A DNA stretch of 64,000 nt from Siphonodentalium dalli (Eukaryota; Mollusca; Scaphopoda; Gadilida; Siphonodentaliidae). The stretch covers positions 164,478,394-164,542,393 of the forward strand of contig CP136069.1 in NCBI GenBank assembly GCA_032622095.1. The letters are read 5' to 3'. The notes below the pieces were generated by a model that was not told the DNA's origin, did no database searches, and saw nothing but the letters and a program-made list of their open reading frames with translations. The position numbers and the translations under genes are program-made. Positions 12,876 to 24,247 of the stretch are shown here, piece after piece. How positions within the stretch are numbered: position 1 is the first letter of the stretch; the number at the start of each line of letters is the position of its first letter.

Positions 12876-13087
12876 ACTTACCGGATCCTTCGACAATGGG
12901 ATGGAAAGAAGACAATGGTCGATTAGATCCAACCATGATGTCACTAGAACCCATTCCAAAATCAAGTTTCGAAATAATCAAATGTGGGTGCAAGAAGGGG
13001 TGTGTAACAGCAAGGTGTACATGCAGAAAATCAGAGTTACCCTGCACACCACTCTGTAATTGTGGAACTGACTGCAATAATAAATAA
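11700..13087 (+). pseudogene. PIN-like nuclease with C-terminal CXC domain, right copy
   Basis: The main open frame is 12060-12926 (288 residues). Its motifs are NHEEAATRL near residues 76-83, SREVDVLLVLLG near 104-115 and FHALTGCDSTS near 159-169, matching an uncharacterised PIN/FEN-like family in which acidic residues would bind metal. Homologous N-terminal sequence (AGIVIDGQALVVAIGKPEK) lies upstream in the same frame near 11900-11990, separated by a TGA at 12003. Downstream, in another frame, 12839-13087 encodes a CKCGC-type cysteine-rich module ending in CTPLCNCGTDC, like the tesmin/TSO1 CXC DNA-binding repeat. The two frames join if the A6 run at 12843-12848 is one base short. The CXC half is absent from the left copy. 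The acidic D in EEAD is A here, so activity is doubtful. Confidence 0.65.
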
Positions 13088-13194
13088 GGATTTGTTTGTG
13101 CCAAATTTGGCTATATGATGGCAAATTGTGTCACATTTGGTGTTGATGAACCTGTTTCATAATATTACTGATGATTTTCGAATCTTAACTGATT

Positions 13195-14000
13195 ATTATA
13201 TCGGCCATTTTGAATTGTCATTTTAGGTCAGAAATAATTATTGGTCGAGTTGCCAACATTGTTTTTTTGGAATCAGATTACCAATTACATTTAGACACAA
13301 CTGTCTAAACCATTTGAAGGATATATTTCCGGAATACTTCACTTTCTGCCATTTAAGACGGCAATAATTTATAAAATTCGCGTTTTTTGTAATTTTTGGG
13401 CATAAATTGGCCTAAATGTCAAACATGTTCACTTTAAATTACCACATATGTTCCTTGTCTCTTGTCACAATTCGTTCGAAAGTACGGAAATGCATAATAT
13501 TCAAACGTCTTAGAACAACATATAACAGTAAACGAAAATCTAGACTTTATTCTGATGGCGGCCATTTTGAATCGTCATTTTAGGTCAGAAATAATTATTT
13601 GTCGAGTTGCCAACATTGTTTTCTGGAATCAGAATACAAATTACATTTAGACACAACTGTCTAAACCATTTGAAGGATATATTTCCGGCATACTTCACTT
13701 TCTGCCATTTAAGACCGCAACAATTTATAAAATTCGCGTTTTTTTGTCATTTTTGGGCATAAATTGTGTTAAATGTCAAACATGTTCACTTTGAATTACC
13801 ACATATGTTTTGTGTATCACTCTCTTGCCACAATTCTTTCGAAAGTACGGAAATGCATAATATTCAAACGTCTTAGAACAACATATAATAGTAAACGAAA
13901 CTCTAGACTTTGTTCTGATGGCGGCCATTTTGAATTGTCATTTTGGGTCAGAAATAATAATTTGTCGACTTGCCAACATTGGTTTTTGAAATCAGCATAA
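13195..14000. repeat. Tandem repeat, period about 360 bp, 2.3 copies
   Basis: Each copy starts near a GGCCATTTTGAA box (13203, 13560 and 13923), followed by GTCAGAAATAATTATT and CGAGTTGCCAACATTG. It then runs through a shared AT-rich body to the next box. The first two copies are nearly identical and the third is cut after about 80 bp. Period and motif content resemble the array at 835-1835, but I cannot align the two convincingly by eye. Confidence 0.85.
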
Positions 14001-14739
14001 AAAATACCTGTAGAAACAATTCTCAAAAGCTTCTGAAAGAAAAATGCCCGCACCTTTCACTTTTATTTCATTTCGAACCTGACTATACTGATAAGAAAAT
14101 TCTGTTTTCGCCTCAATAAAAGGCCATTATGTATATGTAAAGCGGCTCTTGGTCCGCATGATTCAATAAACCTGAAATTCTTTGTATTTTTCCCAACCTC
14201 ATTATTTCCAATGTTTTTTCTATGACAAATCCGAAAGCATCTGAGTCCAGCATGTGCTAAATTTTACTACAATAATCAGTTTATTGTCATCTTGGTATTG
14301 TTTTTAATATTGCCGATCAAAATCATTGTCATGTGGGGATCGTATAAGTTTGTTAAAACCATGCAGGTTTATAAAATATCACAAAATGATACGTTGCCTT
14401 TGCGATAACAAGCTACGTAACGGGTGCGCATTCGGCGAAAGTGCACTGGTCATACCATAGGTCAGTCCGAAATCGTCACCTCAGTGGGCTTTCATGTTGA
14501 TTTCGATGCTTCACGGTTTTATTTTATGCTAATATATAAAGGGATGTGGTGCCGGGTATATTATCATAGGCGTGTATTCCACCACAGGGGCATGCGGCAG
14601 GGAGTTTTGAGGGACTAAGCCTCCAACTTTGATCAACATTTTCAAAATCTCTATTTTTGTCTGAAATTGCTATCAATTGGAAATATACCATCATTATAAA
14701 TAGTGTCAGGTTGGTTGGAAATTTCCAACAGTTGGAAAG
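14001..14739. other. Non-coding AT-rich sequence
   Basis: Short open frames only. No transposon end, strong hairpin or exon-like segment was recognised. Confidence 0.45.
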
Positions 14740-15100
14740 TTCAAATCCAGTGGTCCTCTATTTGGACCCCTCTGGACGGCGGCCATTTTGAATCGGATGT
14801 GTTTGGTGAATATATGGGGTGTCTTGGGAGCAACCATATACATCACTCTTTGTTCGACCTATATCGGTAAATGGCATGGGTTCCCTATTTGAATCCATCT
14901 GGACGACGGCCATGTTGGATTGGGGTGGGATGGGTGTGTGTGTGGAAATAGAGTGTTGCGGCCATCATACAACACCCTTTATTTGAGTGAAATATAATAA
15001 GGAATAGAAGTCACACTCGTCGTATACGTTGAGTAAAAGCTGAAAACGGCGGCCAGTTCGTAAAAGTGGCGTCCATTTTGAATATGTCGACCATTGTGAT
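14740..15100. repeat. Diverged tandem repeat with GGCGGCCATTTTGAAT boxes
   Basis: Two units of about 117 bp share TTTGGACCCCTCTGGACGGC / TTTGAATCCATCTGGACGAC followed by a GGCCAT(T/G)TTG box near 14780 and 14895. A third, weaker box lies near 15065. This continues the YY1-like motif theme of the region. Confidence 0.55.
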
Positions 15101-16009
15101 TGGTTTGTCGGAAAAAAAAAGTCTTCATAATTGACATATACACTGGCCATTCATGCCAAATTTCAGGTTTGCATCATAAAGTGAACGATTCTGTTACTAT
15201 TCAAATGACACTTAGCCGCCTTATATATTTTACAATGGTGACATCTGTACATTTGCCCTGAAAAGCACAAAGAGAGTTTTTAAGAGACACATTTGTGCGC
15301 AAATATTAGATGTAATGTCAATGTGATCGGCTGTAATGCCTATAATTTACTAAATTACCGATGAATTATGTGCAATATCGAAGTTATTTATCGTGGGTGC
15401 GCACTGGAGCTTATAAATGCTGCTCGTTTTCGAACTGGATCGAGTCATACAAATTTCGCACTGGAGCCACCGTGTGCTTGTCTTTTAATGTGCCACCTGT
15501 AGCACTGTTCAGAATGTTCATGTATATGTTTGCATATTTGTATCCCGGAGATAAAAAACTTACCAGAAATCTATGGTTTGTCCATTGGAATGTCCCATTT
15601 CTGGTCTAAAAACAAACTTTATCGCCGAAGGTTACGGTAAAATGTCGAAAACTAAGTGATAAACTCCTGATTTTTCAATTTTCCGTGAGTGCTACAACTC
15701 AAATTCAACACACACGGATACTGAACAATTCAATTCTGAAAGAATAATTTGGATTTTTAAGAAAATACTTATCATTTTAAGTGCCGTCACGCTAATGTTT
15801 ATAAAATTGCAGAGAGGGCAATTAACTTAGCATTTATCGATGCGCACTGGACGATTATACGATTTCGGACGTATTTAGCAGGAGCGGTGGGCCCCCAGTG
15901 GTTTATTCATCACATATAGTCAACCAATACATTCATAACATCCAGTAAATTAAGAATTGTAAATGTAATTCCCATTCATTCTAATTAATTATTACCAGCT
16001 AATGGTTAT
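15101..16009. other. No gene recognised
   Basis: An 82-residue open frame at 15361-15609 has no motif or splice context I trust. GCGCACTGGA recurs at about 15399 and 15842, and TTTCGCACTGGAGCC at about 15454, suggesting small diverged repeats. Confidence 0.4.
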
Positions 16010-16013
16010 TTAA

Positions 16014-16290
16014 AGGGGTACTGTACTCTAAATTTGTATCTCATTTTATAGGCCTACTCAGCAGAATATGTGCAACAAATGAATGAATTTGAGCCCATGG
16101 ATTGGTGCAAAATACACCTGTGTGCTGTATGAACGATGCAAACAGCATAGTAATTATAATGAAAATGAATTTATGACTCCAGCCATTTATTCGTTTCATT
16201 ATAATTACAATTTTTTTTGCATCGTTCATATAGAGCGTATTTTACACTAATCAATGGCTCAAATTCATTCATTCTGTTATATATCCCCCC
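16014..16290. mobile_element. Palindromic MITE fragment with TTAA-type end
   Basis: The left end TTAA-AGGGGTACTGTACTC at 16010 is nearly the same as the intact MITE end at 21568. Inside, 16060-16168 faces 16195-16277 in reverse complement: the AATGAATGAATTTGAGCCCA side pairs with TGGCTCAAATTCATTCATT, and TGAACGATGCAAA pairs with TTTGCATCGTTCA. The matching right terminus was not found, so the copy is truncated or rearranged. Confidence 0.6.
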
Positions 16291-16447
16291 AACTTTGATA
16301 AAAAATGTTGAACATAATTTCATGCCCGACATGATATATGAGTTCATTTTGCACTAAACAATGGCTCAAATTCATTCCCCCGCAGTGAACTGTAGGCTTT
16401 TATTGTATGCTAATGATTTAGCTTTGCTTGTGTCTGTGAAGGATATC

Positions 16448-16463
16448 GGGGGGGGGGGGGGGG
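16448..16463 (+). repeat. G16 homopolymer
   Basis: Sixteen G residues in a row; a further G11 run lies at 16942-16952 inside the adjacent palindromic element. All runs have G on the plus strand. Confidence 0.9.
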
Positions 16464-16587
16464 TGGTAGGGCGGTCTATGAGTGAGCAGCTTTCATTGAT
16501 ATGACCACTAAGTGAGTGGCTTATTTACAACCGACTCTCATTGCATCTTGGTGAGCAGAATCAATCTTATTTGGGTCGAATCAATAA

Positions 16588-17208
16588 ATCCGTCGTTGCA
16601 GTAAATTAGATGAATATTAATTAATCAAATTAGTATTAAGCTATGTAGTTATATAATTACCGCATTATTTCTAGGTTTTCGCTGTAAATTGGATCCAGTT
16701 ATGCAGTTTTCCCAGAGTCCGGCGTTATATCACATTTACTTGACATAAAGTCCCAAAAAATCAAGTTTTAATCGAATTTATAAATCGGTGTCCTATAATA
16801 TATTGGATACCGATTTTTAAACTCGATTAACACTTAAAACCTTATTTTTGGGACTATATATGTCCAGTAACTGTTATATATGTATACATATGGAATCCGG
16901 CGTACGGCACCCAGAACATGTACACATTGCGACGAACGAAAGGGGGGGGGGGTAGTATATAGCCACAGTTACTGCATGGACATAAAGACCGGACTCCAAC
17001 TGCATAACTGGATCAAATTACAGCGAAAACCTAGAATTAATGCGGTAATTATATAACTATATATAGCTTAATACTAATTTGATTAATATGCATCTAATTT
17101 ACTGCAACGACGGATTCATGGCCCGGATAATTTATATTAGGATACCGATTTATAAATTCGATTAAAACCTTATTTTTGGGACTTGATGTCCAGTAACTGT
17201 GATATAGC
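16588..17208. mobile_element. Nested inverted-repeat element
   Basis: The outer arms at 16588-16723 and 16987-17116 are reverse complements of about 130 bp. Within the loop is a second inverted repeat (16724-16795 against 16805-16880) built on AAGTCCCAAAAAATCAAG and CCTTATTTTTGGGACT. A third copy of the inner arm follows at 17137-17208. The nesting suggests insertion of one palindromic element into another, then partial duplication. No coding sequence is present. Confidence 0.75.
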
Positions 17209-19218
17209 CTCCATGATATTTGGAGAGGGGGCAGACAGAGGCACCAGATCCGGGTGTCACCATTCGGCTATGAATTTTGCCTGTTTACAATCGAACTGAT
17301 GATTATACGAAACTGCAGAATAATAGTGAACATAGAGATACGTGGAGCATTTGGAGGGAAGCGTGTTTAAAATATCTTTAGTATTGCGTTCAATCTTGAA
17401 CAGGTTTAAAACTTACAATGAAAAATACAGCTGCATAAATACAGTACTCTAAATATTTGAACCACCACGAATCACGCGCGTGCATGACCTTTAAATATAA
17501 ATCATCAAGTTGAAAAGCGCTATGATTTAAACTAAAAAGGTAAGATTTTCTTCTTGTCATAATTATAATTCACCATATGCACCATACTGGTTTAACAACC
17601 ATGATCATCATAACACTCGCTGAAGGGAATTTGAACGAATACAATAGAAACAAACTAACTAACATTGCATGGGTGTATCAAAACTTGGGATATCTGGTGG
17701 ATATGTATACACGTTGTGTACAAATGTATACAATCCTATAAACCGCATTGCTGCTGACATAAGTAAACCGAACCTCTGGCCAAAACTACCATTGTTATAT
17801 ACCACGCAGGGTTATATAGTTTAATTAGTTAGAAAATAGTCAATTTAAAAGTTATATCAAACAGTGGACGACGTCAATGAGGTTCAACGATTCTTGCAGT
17901 TTTGGATCTAACAAGATTTCGGTTCCGACTCTAACACGATTTTAATGGTGATTTGTTAAGAAAACAACTGGAACATTGTGAAAAATGGTAATTATGAATG
18001 CGATGTGGAATAAGTTTGTAGCAAGCATGAGGTCGTTTGTTTGGCACCAAACGAAGATTGACGCTATTTTTGTGCTCAATCGACACCTTGATTAGTAAAG
18101 AATTCGCGAAAAAAAAGAAAGAGATAAAACTCCAGCAAATACTTTTGACTGAAAATACTCTTAAAGATACATTTTAATCCGAATTACGTACGCTCTTAAA
18201 TTACTATTTCTTTTCTTTGGCTAATTCGGGGGTAAACAATGTTTGATTCGAGTCGAGGAACCCACCGTCAGTAACCCACTCATTCGAGTCGATTGAAAAA
18301 CCCACCTATCAAAGCTCAGAGTCAACTTATGAGATTTCGATTTTTAAAATGTGTTATTTTTCACCACCTGGAATATTTGGCGGCCTAGCAAATATTCGAC
18401 GAGCCGACCGACATACTCTGGATACGAAATTGCGTTGAACAAAGTGTTGATAGATAACACGTTTTGGGAAATTTTATACTAGAGTTGACAGTTGTTAACA
18501 TTATTTTTTTGGTAATCTGATAATACGGGGACCATCGAATTGGATTGTGTAGCTTTAAGGCACAAAATCGGGCCACGATGAGAAAAGTGTCGTCTGCTGG
18601 TATTTACTTTTTATGATATAAAACTCCAAATTAAAAGTGTTGCTGTTATACCCTTCGATAAAACACACTCAAACTATACATTCATTTCATACGAAGCATA
18701 TGGTCATATATTACATTTTTTGTGTACATTTAAATACTATAACGATTACATATTAAATCAAATTAAGGGTCAGGTTTATACTACATTTTCAACTTTTCGG
18801 TGAACAAAGACAAGGACCAATCTATCACGCGAAATTCGACAACAACAGTTTGTGTCTAAATTTCTAGTTCATGAAGTAAAAGTACATTTTAATGAATGCT
18901 ATTTCGTCTCAAAGTTTATATAACTGTTTGGTGAATGAAAATTGCTACCAAACTGTCGTCTGTCATTGTTTTTGCGACTCTCGTTTCTGTTTATTTGCGC
19001 GCACTCAATTTCTCTTGTTGAATGGACTGGTTCCTGGTCGAAAGTTTCAAAAATCTGAAAACGTAGTAACCTGACCCCTCCAGCCATAGTAGCGTCATCC
19101 CCTAACTTGCCAGAACCTGCTCTCTCGTACTCAATACTGAAACACTATTGTACCCATTACGAAAGAAAACTCTGAAATGGTAAAGTCAACGTGGTTGGAA
19201 TTTTCTACGAGCAAGTTA
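17209..19218. other. Long AT-rich stretch, no gene recognised
   Basis: Open frames are all short and lack recognisable composition. No strong palindrome or tandem repeat was seen. Confidence 0.45.
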
Positions 19219-19220
19219 TA

Positions 19221-19663
19221 TGTGACCCGCCATATCAAATCCAGTCGTAAGTCGGGTTTTTTTTTTACCCTGTGCCAATTATATATGCGAGTCGACCATA
19301 TGTCGCCTCGCATATATAAGAGAATGCTTTGGCCTAACAATTTTTTACAATTTTAATATTTTGTTCTTGTATTCTTTAACAATTTCACCCATACAGAGCC
19401 CCAGACAAACATGAGCAGACGACACTCTTCTATATGCTTCTATATATGTGTGGGGCCCCCTGCAGGGTAATGGATGTTTTTTATTTTATGTCCTAAAAAT
19501 TTTAAGAAACATTTATTTTAAAAAATGATAAAAAATTGTTAGGCCAATGCATTCTCTTATATATGCGAGGCGACCTATTGTCGACTCGCATATATACGAG
19601 AATGCATTGGCACAGGGTAAAACAAATTCCGACTTACGACTGGATTTGATATGGCGGGTCACA
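19221..19663. mobile_element. Family A MITE, copy 1 (TA target, TGTGACCC ends)
   Basis: Bounded by TA on both sides. The terminal inverted repeat TGTGACCCGCCATATCAAAT is followed by a diverged CCAGTCGTAAGTCGG segment, mirrored at the right end. A TA duplication suggests the Tc1/mariner group. Inside is a facing pair of the shared 69-bp hairpin: the left one (19274-19333) has lost bases in its first arm, and the right one (19543-19611) is full length. The spacer includes GAGCCCCAGACAAACATGAG and its partly mirrored counterpart. No transposase is encoded. Confidence 0.85.
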
Positions 19664-20874
19664 TATTATCCATGCATTATAAGGGGGAGACGCACGTTTT
19701 GCATATATCCAGACAAAATGGTAAGAAATTTTCAACAAAGAATTTCTCTGGAAAAAAATCTCCAATGGTTCTTACACATTGTGTCACAACAATCGCTTGT
19801 ACAAAATTTCACAAAGAAATTCCTGACATATTTTGAGAAAATCCATTTTGAAATTACAAGGAAATTGGAGCACTGTGCTGTAATCTAATGCTACGTGGTA
19901 TTTGATAAATATCAGACGAATGATTGGTTACAAGATACAAAACCAAAGCGCGGTGCATATTTTCTTCGCTCTCGGTAATCAGGACCGTGTCGTCTGCATA
20001 AAATATACAAAGTAATTTGATATAAATTCCAATATATTCCATGTAGGCCTACATATTGTCTAGAAATTGGAGGTTATTTATTGCACAATTTGACAGAAAG
20101 GTTGTGAGGTCGTTAATATATAAAGAAAATAGAAATGGTGACATTAAATCACCTTGAAATAAGCCAAGATTGCTAGAAAAGAACTCGGATTTTGCTCCAC
20201 CATCTTTAACACACATTTTAATTTTACTACACATGTCCTTAATAATCATAACTATCTTGCCGTTAATTCCACAATCTAGCATCTTCAGCTCCACACCGTG
20301 TCAAATGCCTTACTGAAATCAACGAAAGCACAATACAATTTCTTACCATTTGATAAATATAAATATAAGATGTTGTCTTTATTGTGGGGTGCGCTTTCCT
20401 GAAACCAGTTTGAAATTTGCTTATGATTTCATTATCTTCAGAAAAAGATGTCAACCTTGTATTTAAGATAGATGTGAACAGACAGCTCAAAATAGTTATG
20501 CCTCGATAAGAATCAGGTTATGAACATCACATGATTTTTTATAGATTGGCTGTATTATATGGGAGGCCAAATTCACATTTAATAATGAATTGCGCTTAAG
20601 CAAATACCACATATAGGGCACAAATAGGGCATTTACGATTAAGCGTAATTAATTGTGATTAAGCGCAATTAATTGCGCTTAAGCGCAATCATGCGCTTAA
20701 GCGTAATTGTGACTACTATCTAACCTACCCATAAACTATTGGCATGACCTGGTGTATCACCTATAGTAACACAAGAGGAGCACATTGGGCTAATTTTAAC
20801 CTGTTTGAATTAGCCTGAGTATTCAACAGTCAACTGAGAGTACTGGTATGTGTTCAACAATGATAATCCCTAAT

Positions 20875-21275
20875 TACATATTATCAGCATCCCTATATCC
20901 AAAGAATTGATGTCTCCTTCCCGGAACTCTAGTAATATTTTATATGACGTTTTTTAATGTATTTTTGCACAGATTTGGGCCATAACTATGGTCATATACT
21001 ATAGCATGCATGTGATGTCACTGCACGAGGGCTTGCTTACCTCATATGGTTTACTTATTGACTTAAATCAGGGGAAAAAACATTTTCATATTATCAGCAT
21101 CCCTGTCCCAAAAAAAATGGTGTCTCATTCCTGGAGCTTTGGTGTCTCAGTCCTCGAGCTCTAGTTTTTTTTTATTAAATCAGTATCTCTTGCACAAATC
21201 TATAGTATTTCCATGGTCATATAGTGTGAATGTGGTGTCACCGAGGGCTTGCTTCCCTCATATGGTGTGCTTGTA
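20875..21275 (+). repeat. Direct duplication of about 213 bp
   Basis: CATATTATCAGCATCCCT occurs near 20876 and 21088, and a GAGGGCTTGCTT...CTCATATGGT segment near 21027 and 21243. The copies are diverged and lie inside the hAT-like element. Confidence 0.75.
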
Positions 21276-21571
21276 TACTCGAAAATTGAAGAAAATCAAA
21301 GTCGCCTCGACTAATACAAAAAGTAATGCTATTGCGAGTAGCCCCAACTAATATATACCGAAGATAATAAAATGCTATCACGAGTCGCTCCAACTAAAAC
21401 AGAAGGTGATACTATTGCGAGTCACCCATTTTGATAAAGAAGTTGGGCTAGCTCTCTACCCATCCAAATCAATGAAAACAAGGGGTGATATGTCAATAGG
21501 AGTTAAGGTTAAGTTATGGATAAACCTATTTATTCACCAGGGGTGTTTAGTTAAATATAATCATGAATTAA

Positions 21572-22130
21572 AGGGGTACTGTACGCCATTTTCATCTAAT
21601 ATCGATAATATATAGAAACATAAGTAATTTGAGTCGAAGATGTATTCTGTAAACGCTCAGGTTAATAGGCTGTCTTAAAATTTAATAATTTAAAAGTTAA
21701 TAATTTGATATAAATTGAATTTATGACTGGAGCCATAAAATGGCGTCAATTAAATTACGAATTTCCGTAATCAAACAAACTAATTGAGGGATACTGGATT
21801 GTTAAACCGATCGCACACACGATCGCTTACAATATTGTGATGATACGGGGAGAACACTCAAGCCACTCACTGACAAGCGACGATACAATAACTTAAATGA
21901 TTACACGGGACAAGTATGCCTATAATATAACTTTTATTTGATTCATTTGGTTGAAAACTGTACAAAAATTACTCGACAACGACAATTTGTATTTTTGCAT
22001 TCCGGTAAATTTGTCATCCGTAACACTACTTCGTACTCAACAGACTTTCAAATAATGAAAAAATTGTTACCTTATTCTCCGACCCGGAGACTATAGAAAC
22101 CAACAACAACATTTGGCGCACAGTACCCCT
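21572..22130. mobile_element. TTAA-target MITE nested in the hAT-like element
   Basis: TTAA flanks both ends (21568-21571 and 22131-22134). The 16-bp termini AGGGGTACTGTACGCC and its partner differ at one base. A TTAA duplication is typical of piggyBac and Kolobok elements; the family cannot be chosen from the ends alone. The interior has no transposase. The element must be younger than its host. Confidence 0.85.
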
Positions 22131-22419
22131 TTAAGCGCAATTAATTATTAAATGTGAATTTGGCCTCCCATAGTATTATGCCATTTGCCCACCCAGATGG
22201 GCAGTATCCACTGTCAAGTATGGCATTGCAAAATTTTGTATAGATTGGTGTATTCTGCAGATACTTTTATGTATTCGTTCGATACTCTGTCAAAACGCAG
22301 GGCCTTATTGTCACGCAGTTTTCTAATCGCCATGAGAATTTCATTCTCAGTTATTGCATCATTGAGATAGGAAGAATTCGATAAATCAAGTTCGGCCTTA
22401 AAATTAGTTTCCAAACAAC

Positions 22420-22420
<1 letters not shown>

Positions 22421-22449
<29 letters not shown>
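22421..22449. repeat. (CAT)n microsatellite
   Basis: About ten CAT/ATC units. Read on the minus strand in the LINE frame they give a run of aspartates, so the expansion arose inside former coding sequence. Confidence 0.9.
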
Positions 22450-22450
<1 letters not shown>

Positions 22451-22607
22451 GCCACACTCTGTGTTCATATCTTTAAAATATTTAATGAAAGAATCTAATG
22501 AAACCTTGTAAAACTTATTGTATTAGTCAGTGGTACTTCCCTGATTCAGCTGGTCTAGTTTTTTCCCAAAAATAATTTGGGTGAAGTGTTATTCAGAATA
22601 TTTAGTT

Positions 22608-23178
22608 CTGAGACATTGGATACACGTTTCGATTTTAATTTACTATCCATTGTTTTCCGATAATACATTCCAGCCTGAAGTGTTGTTGTTCTGAGACATT
22701 GGATACACGTTTAGATTTTAATTTACTATCCATTGTTTTCCGATAATACATTCCAGCCTGAAGTGTTGTTGTTCTGAGACATTGGATACACGTTTAGATT
22801 TTAATTTACTATCCATTGTTTTCCGATAATACATTCCAGCCTGAAGTGTTGTTGTTCTGAGACATTGGATACACGTTTAGATTTTAATTTACTATCCATT
22901 GTTTTCCGATAATACATTCCAGCCTGAAGTGTTGTTGTTCTGAGACATTGGATACACGTTTAGATTTTAATTTACTATCCATTGTTTTCCGATAATACAT
23001 TCCAGCCTGAAGTGTTGTTGTTCTGAGACATTGGATACACGTTTAGATTTCAATTTACTATCCATTGTTTTCCGATAATACATTCCAGCCTGAAGTGTTG
23101 TTGTTCTGAGACATTGGATACACGTTTAGATTTTGATTTACTATCCATTGTTTTGCGATAATACATTCCAGCCTCTTC
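22608..23178 (-). repeat. Seven-copy 83-bp tandem array within LINE coding sequence
   Basis: The phrase CTGAGACATTGGATACACG starts at 22608, 22691, 22774, 22857, 22940, 23023 and 23106, spaced exactly 83 bp. Copies differ by only a few bases, so amplification is recent relative to the LINE's decay. The unit length is not a multiple of three and the unit was LINE linker sequence, so expansion happened after the gene was dead. Confidence 0.95.
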
Positions 23179-23243
23179 AAAGTTAAGGAGGGTTTTGTTT
23201 TCGATTGTTCTATTACGGTTATAATTTAATTTTGGATACTTAA

Positions 23244-23635
23244 CCCTTTACCCAACAAACCGGCCAAAACCGGCCAAATAAAGCTTCAACAGCCTAAAAT
23301 ATCTTCGGTCTGTCTCAATAGAACCATACAAATATGGATATCATTGGAACCGGCTCCTTGACCACATTGTGATAGTTACAGTTATGCCCTGTGCCAATGC
23401 ATTCTCTTATATATGCGAGTCGACCATAGGTCGCCTCGCATATATAAGAGAATGCATTGGCCAAAAAAAAATCTTTTTTTAACACTTTTTACCATTTTTT
23501 CTTACATTATTTAACAATTTTATAATTTTTAATGTGTTAAGCCAATGCATTCTCTTATATATGCGAGGCGACCTATGGTCGACTCGCATATATAAGAGAA
23601 TGCATTGGCACAGGGCCGTTCTGTTGGGTAAAGGG
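23244..23635 (-). mobile_element. Family B MITE, copy 1 (TTAA target, CCCTTTACCC ends)
   Basis: The left flank is TTAA (23240-23243); the right flank is ATAA, one base off. Termini are CCCTTTACCCAACA and its complement. Internally it carries the hairpin pair at 23393-23461 and 23541-23609 and an asymmetric 140-bp arm with GGCCGGTTTTGGCCGG-type sequence. It sits within LINE coding sequence: removing it and one TTAA restores KTFKYPK. TTAACCC termini fit a piggyBac-like MITE. Confidence 0.9.
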
Positions 23636-24052
23636 ATAAATGTTTTCCTGGCTGCACGGCAGTCTTTATCGAATTGTTGAATTCCATGCATGCATGGCTA
23701 CATCACATCTATTACACCTGGCATGAATATGGATACGCTCATATTAATATGAAGTCTTCACAACTAGACTAACTGTGTTTGACATGGGAATCGTCCCTGC
23801 CATAGGAAAGGTGAACTTGTTTATGTTTACATATGGCAATAACATGTTAGTGTGACGAGTTTCACCATTTATTGAAACGATAAAAAAATTTAGAATGTGG
23901 AATTATTTCGTTCGTCATTTGTGAAGCGTCTTGTTGTTTACGAAATGTACAAGTGATGTCCACTTCGCTTTGGGGAGTTGGCCCTCCGTTTGATTGGATG
24001 TGTTCGGTATATTATAACCCAACGGTATATACTGGAAAAATACTGCAAGTCG

Positions 24053-24247
24053 TTTATAATATAAAGTTATTATATAATGTTCTGTATAGTATGTGTTTTT
24101 CTTGAACGAGTCCAGGCTGTGGTGAAAAGTCATATTGGACGAGACACGCAGTGTCGAGTCCAATATGACTTTCCAACACAACCTGGGCGAGTACTAGAAA
24201 AATTCATACTGTACACAACATTGAATAATAACTTTATATTATGCAAC
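24053..24247. mobile_element. Palindromic foldback MITE
   Basis: The arms 24053-24149 and 24160-24247 are imperfect reverse complements: AATATAAAGTTATTAT pairs with ATAATAACTTTATATT, and AAGTCATATTGGAC pairs with GTCCAATATGACTT. The loop is about 10 bp. No flanking duplication is certain. Confidence 0.8.

Larger units (their letters stand above)
20559..22172. mobile_element. hAT-like non-autonomous element in the LINE
   Basis: Inverted termini of about 45 bp begin ATGGGAGGCCAAATTCACAT on the left and end with its complement on the right. GTATTAT flanks both sides (20552-20558 and 22173-22179), a 7-bp perfect or 8-bp one-mismatch target duplication as expected for hAT transposition. Rejoining the flanks restores the LINE reading through GIIQP, which fixes the insertion point. 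Inside are palindromic AATTGCGCTTAAGCGCAATT-type boxes (20590-20710), a 213-bp direct duplication (about 20875-21265), short repeats with TATTGCGAGT boxes (about 21300-21425) and a nested TTAA MITE. No transposase was found. Confidence 0.85.
19880..23715 (-). pseudogene. LINE ORF2 carcass interrupted by four later events
   Basis: Read on the minus strand, the coding order is: CRAARKTF (about 23690-23650), a 392-bp MITE, KYPKLNYNR (about 23239), the EN-RT linker duplicated as seven 83-bp units, and the ENEILMAIRKLRDNKA motif (about 22350). A 1.6-kb hAT-like insertion follows, then PIYKKS (about 20545), the GLFQGDLMSPFLFSLYIND motif (about 20150) and the catalytic FYADD (about 20003-19989). In-frame stops, including one between DNM and AYME near 20046, and at least one frameshift show decay. 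The GLFQGD form fits CR1/Jockey-like reverse transcriptases. The C-terminal part beyond about 19880 is missing or unrecognisable, close to the family A MITE. Confidence 0.8.

Noticed and set aside
23393-23609. 69-bp hairpins as tRNAs or intrinsic terminators
   Set aside because: There are no tRNA arms or anticodon loop. The stems are far too long for terminators and the genome is not bacterial; they belong to MITEs.
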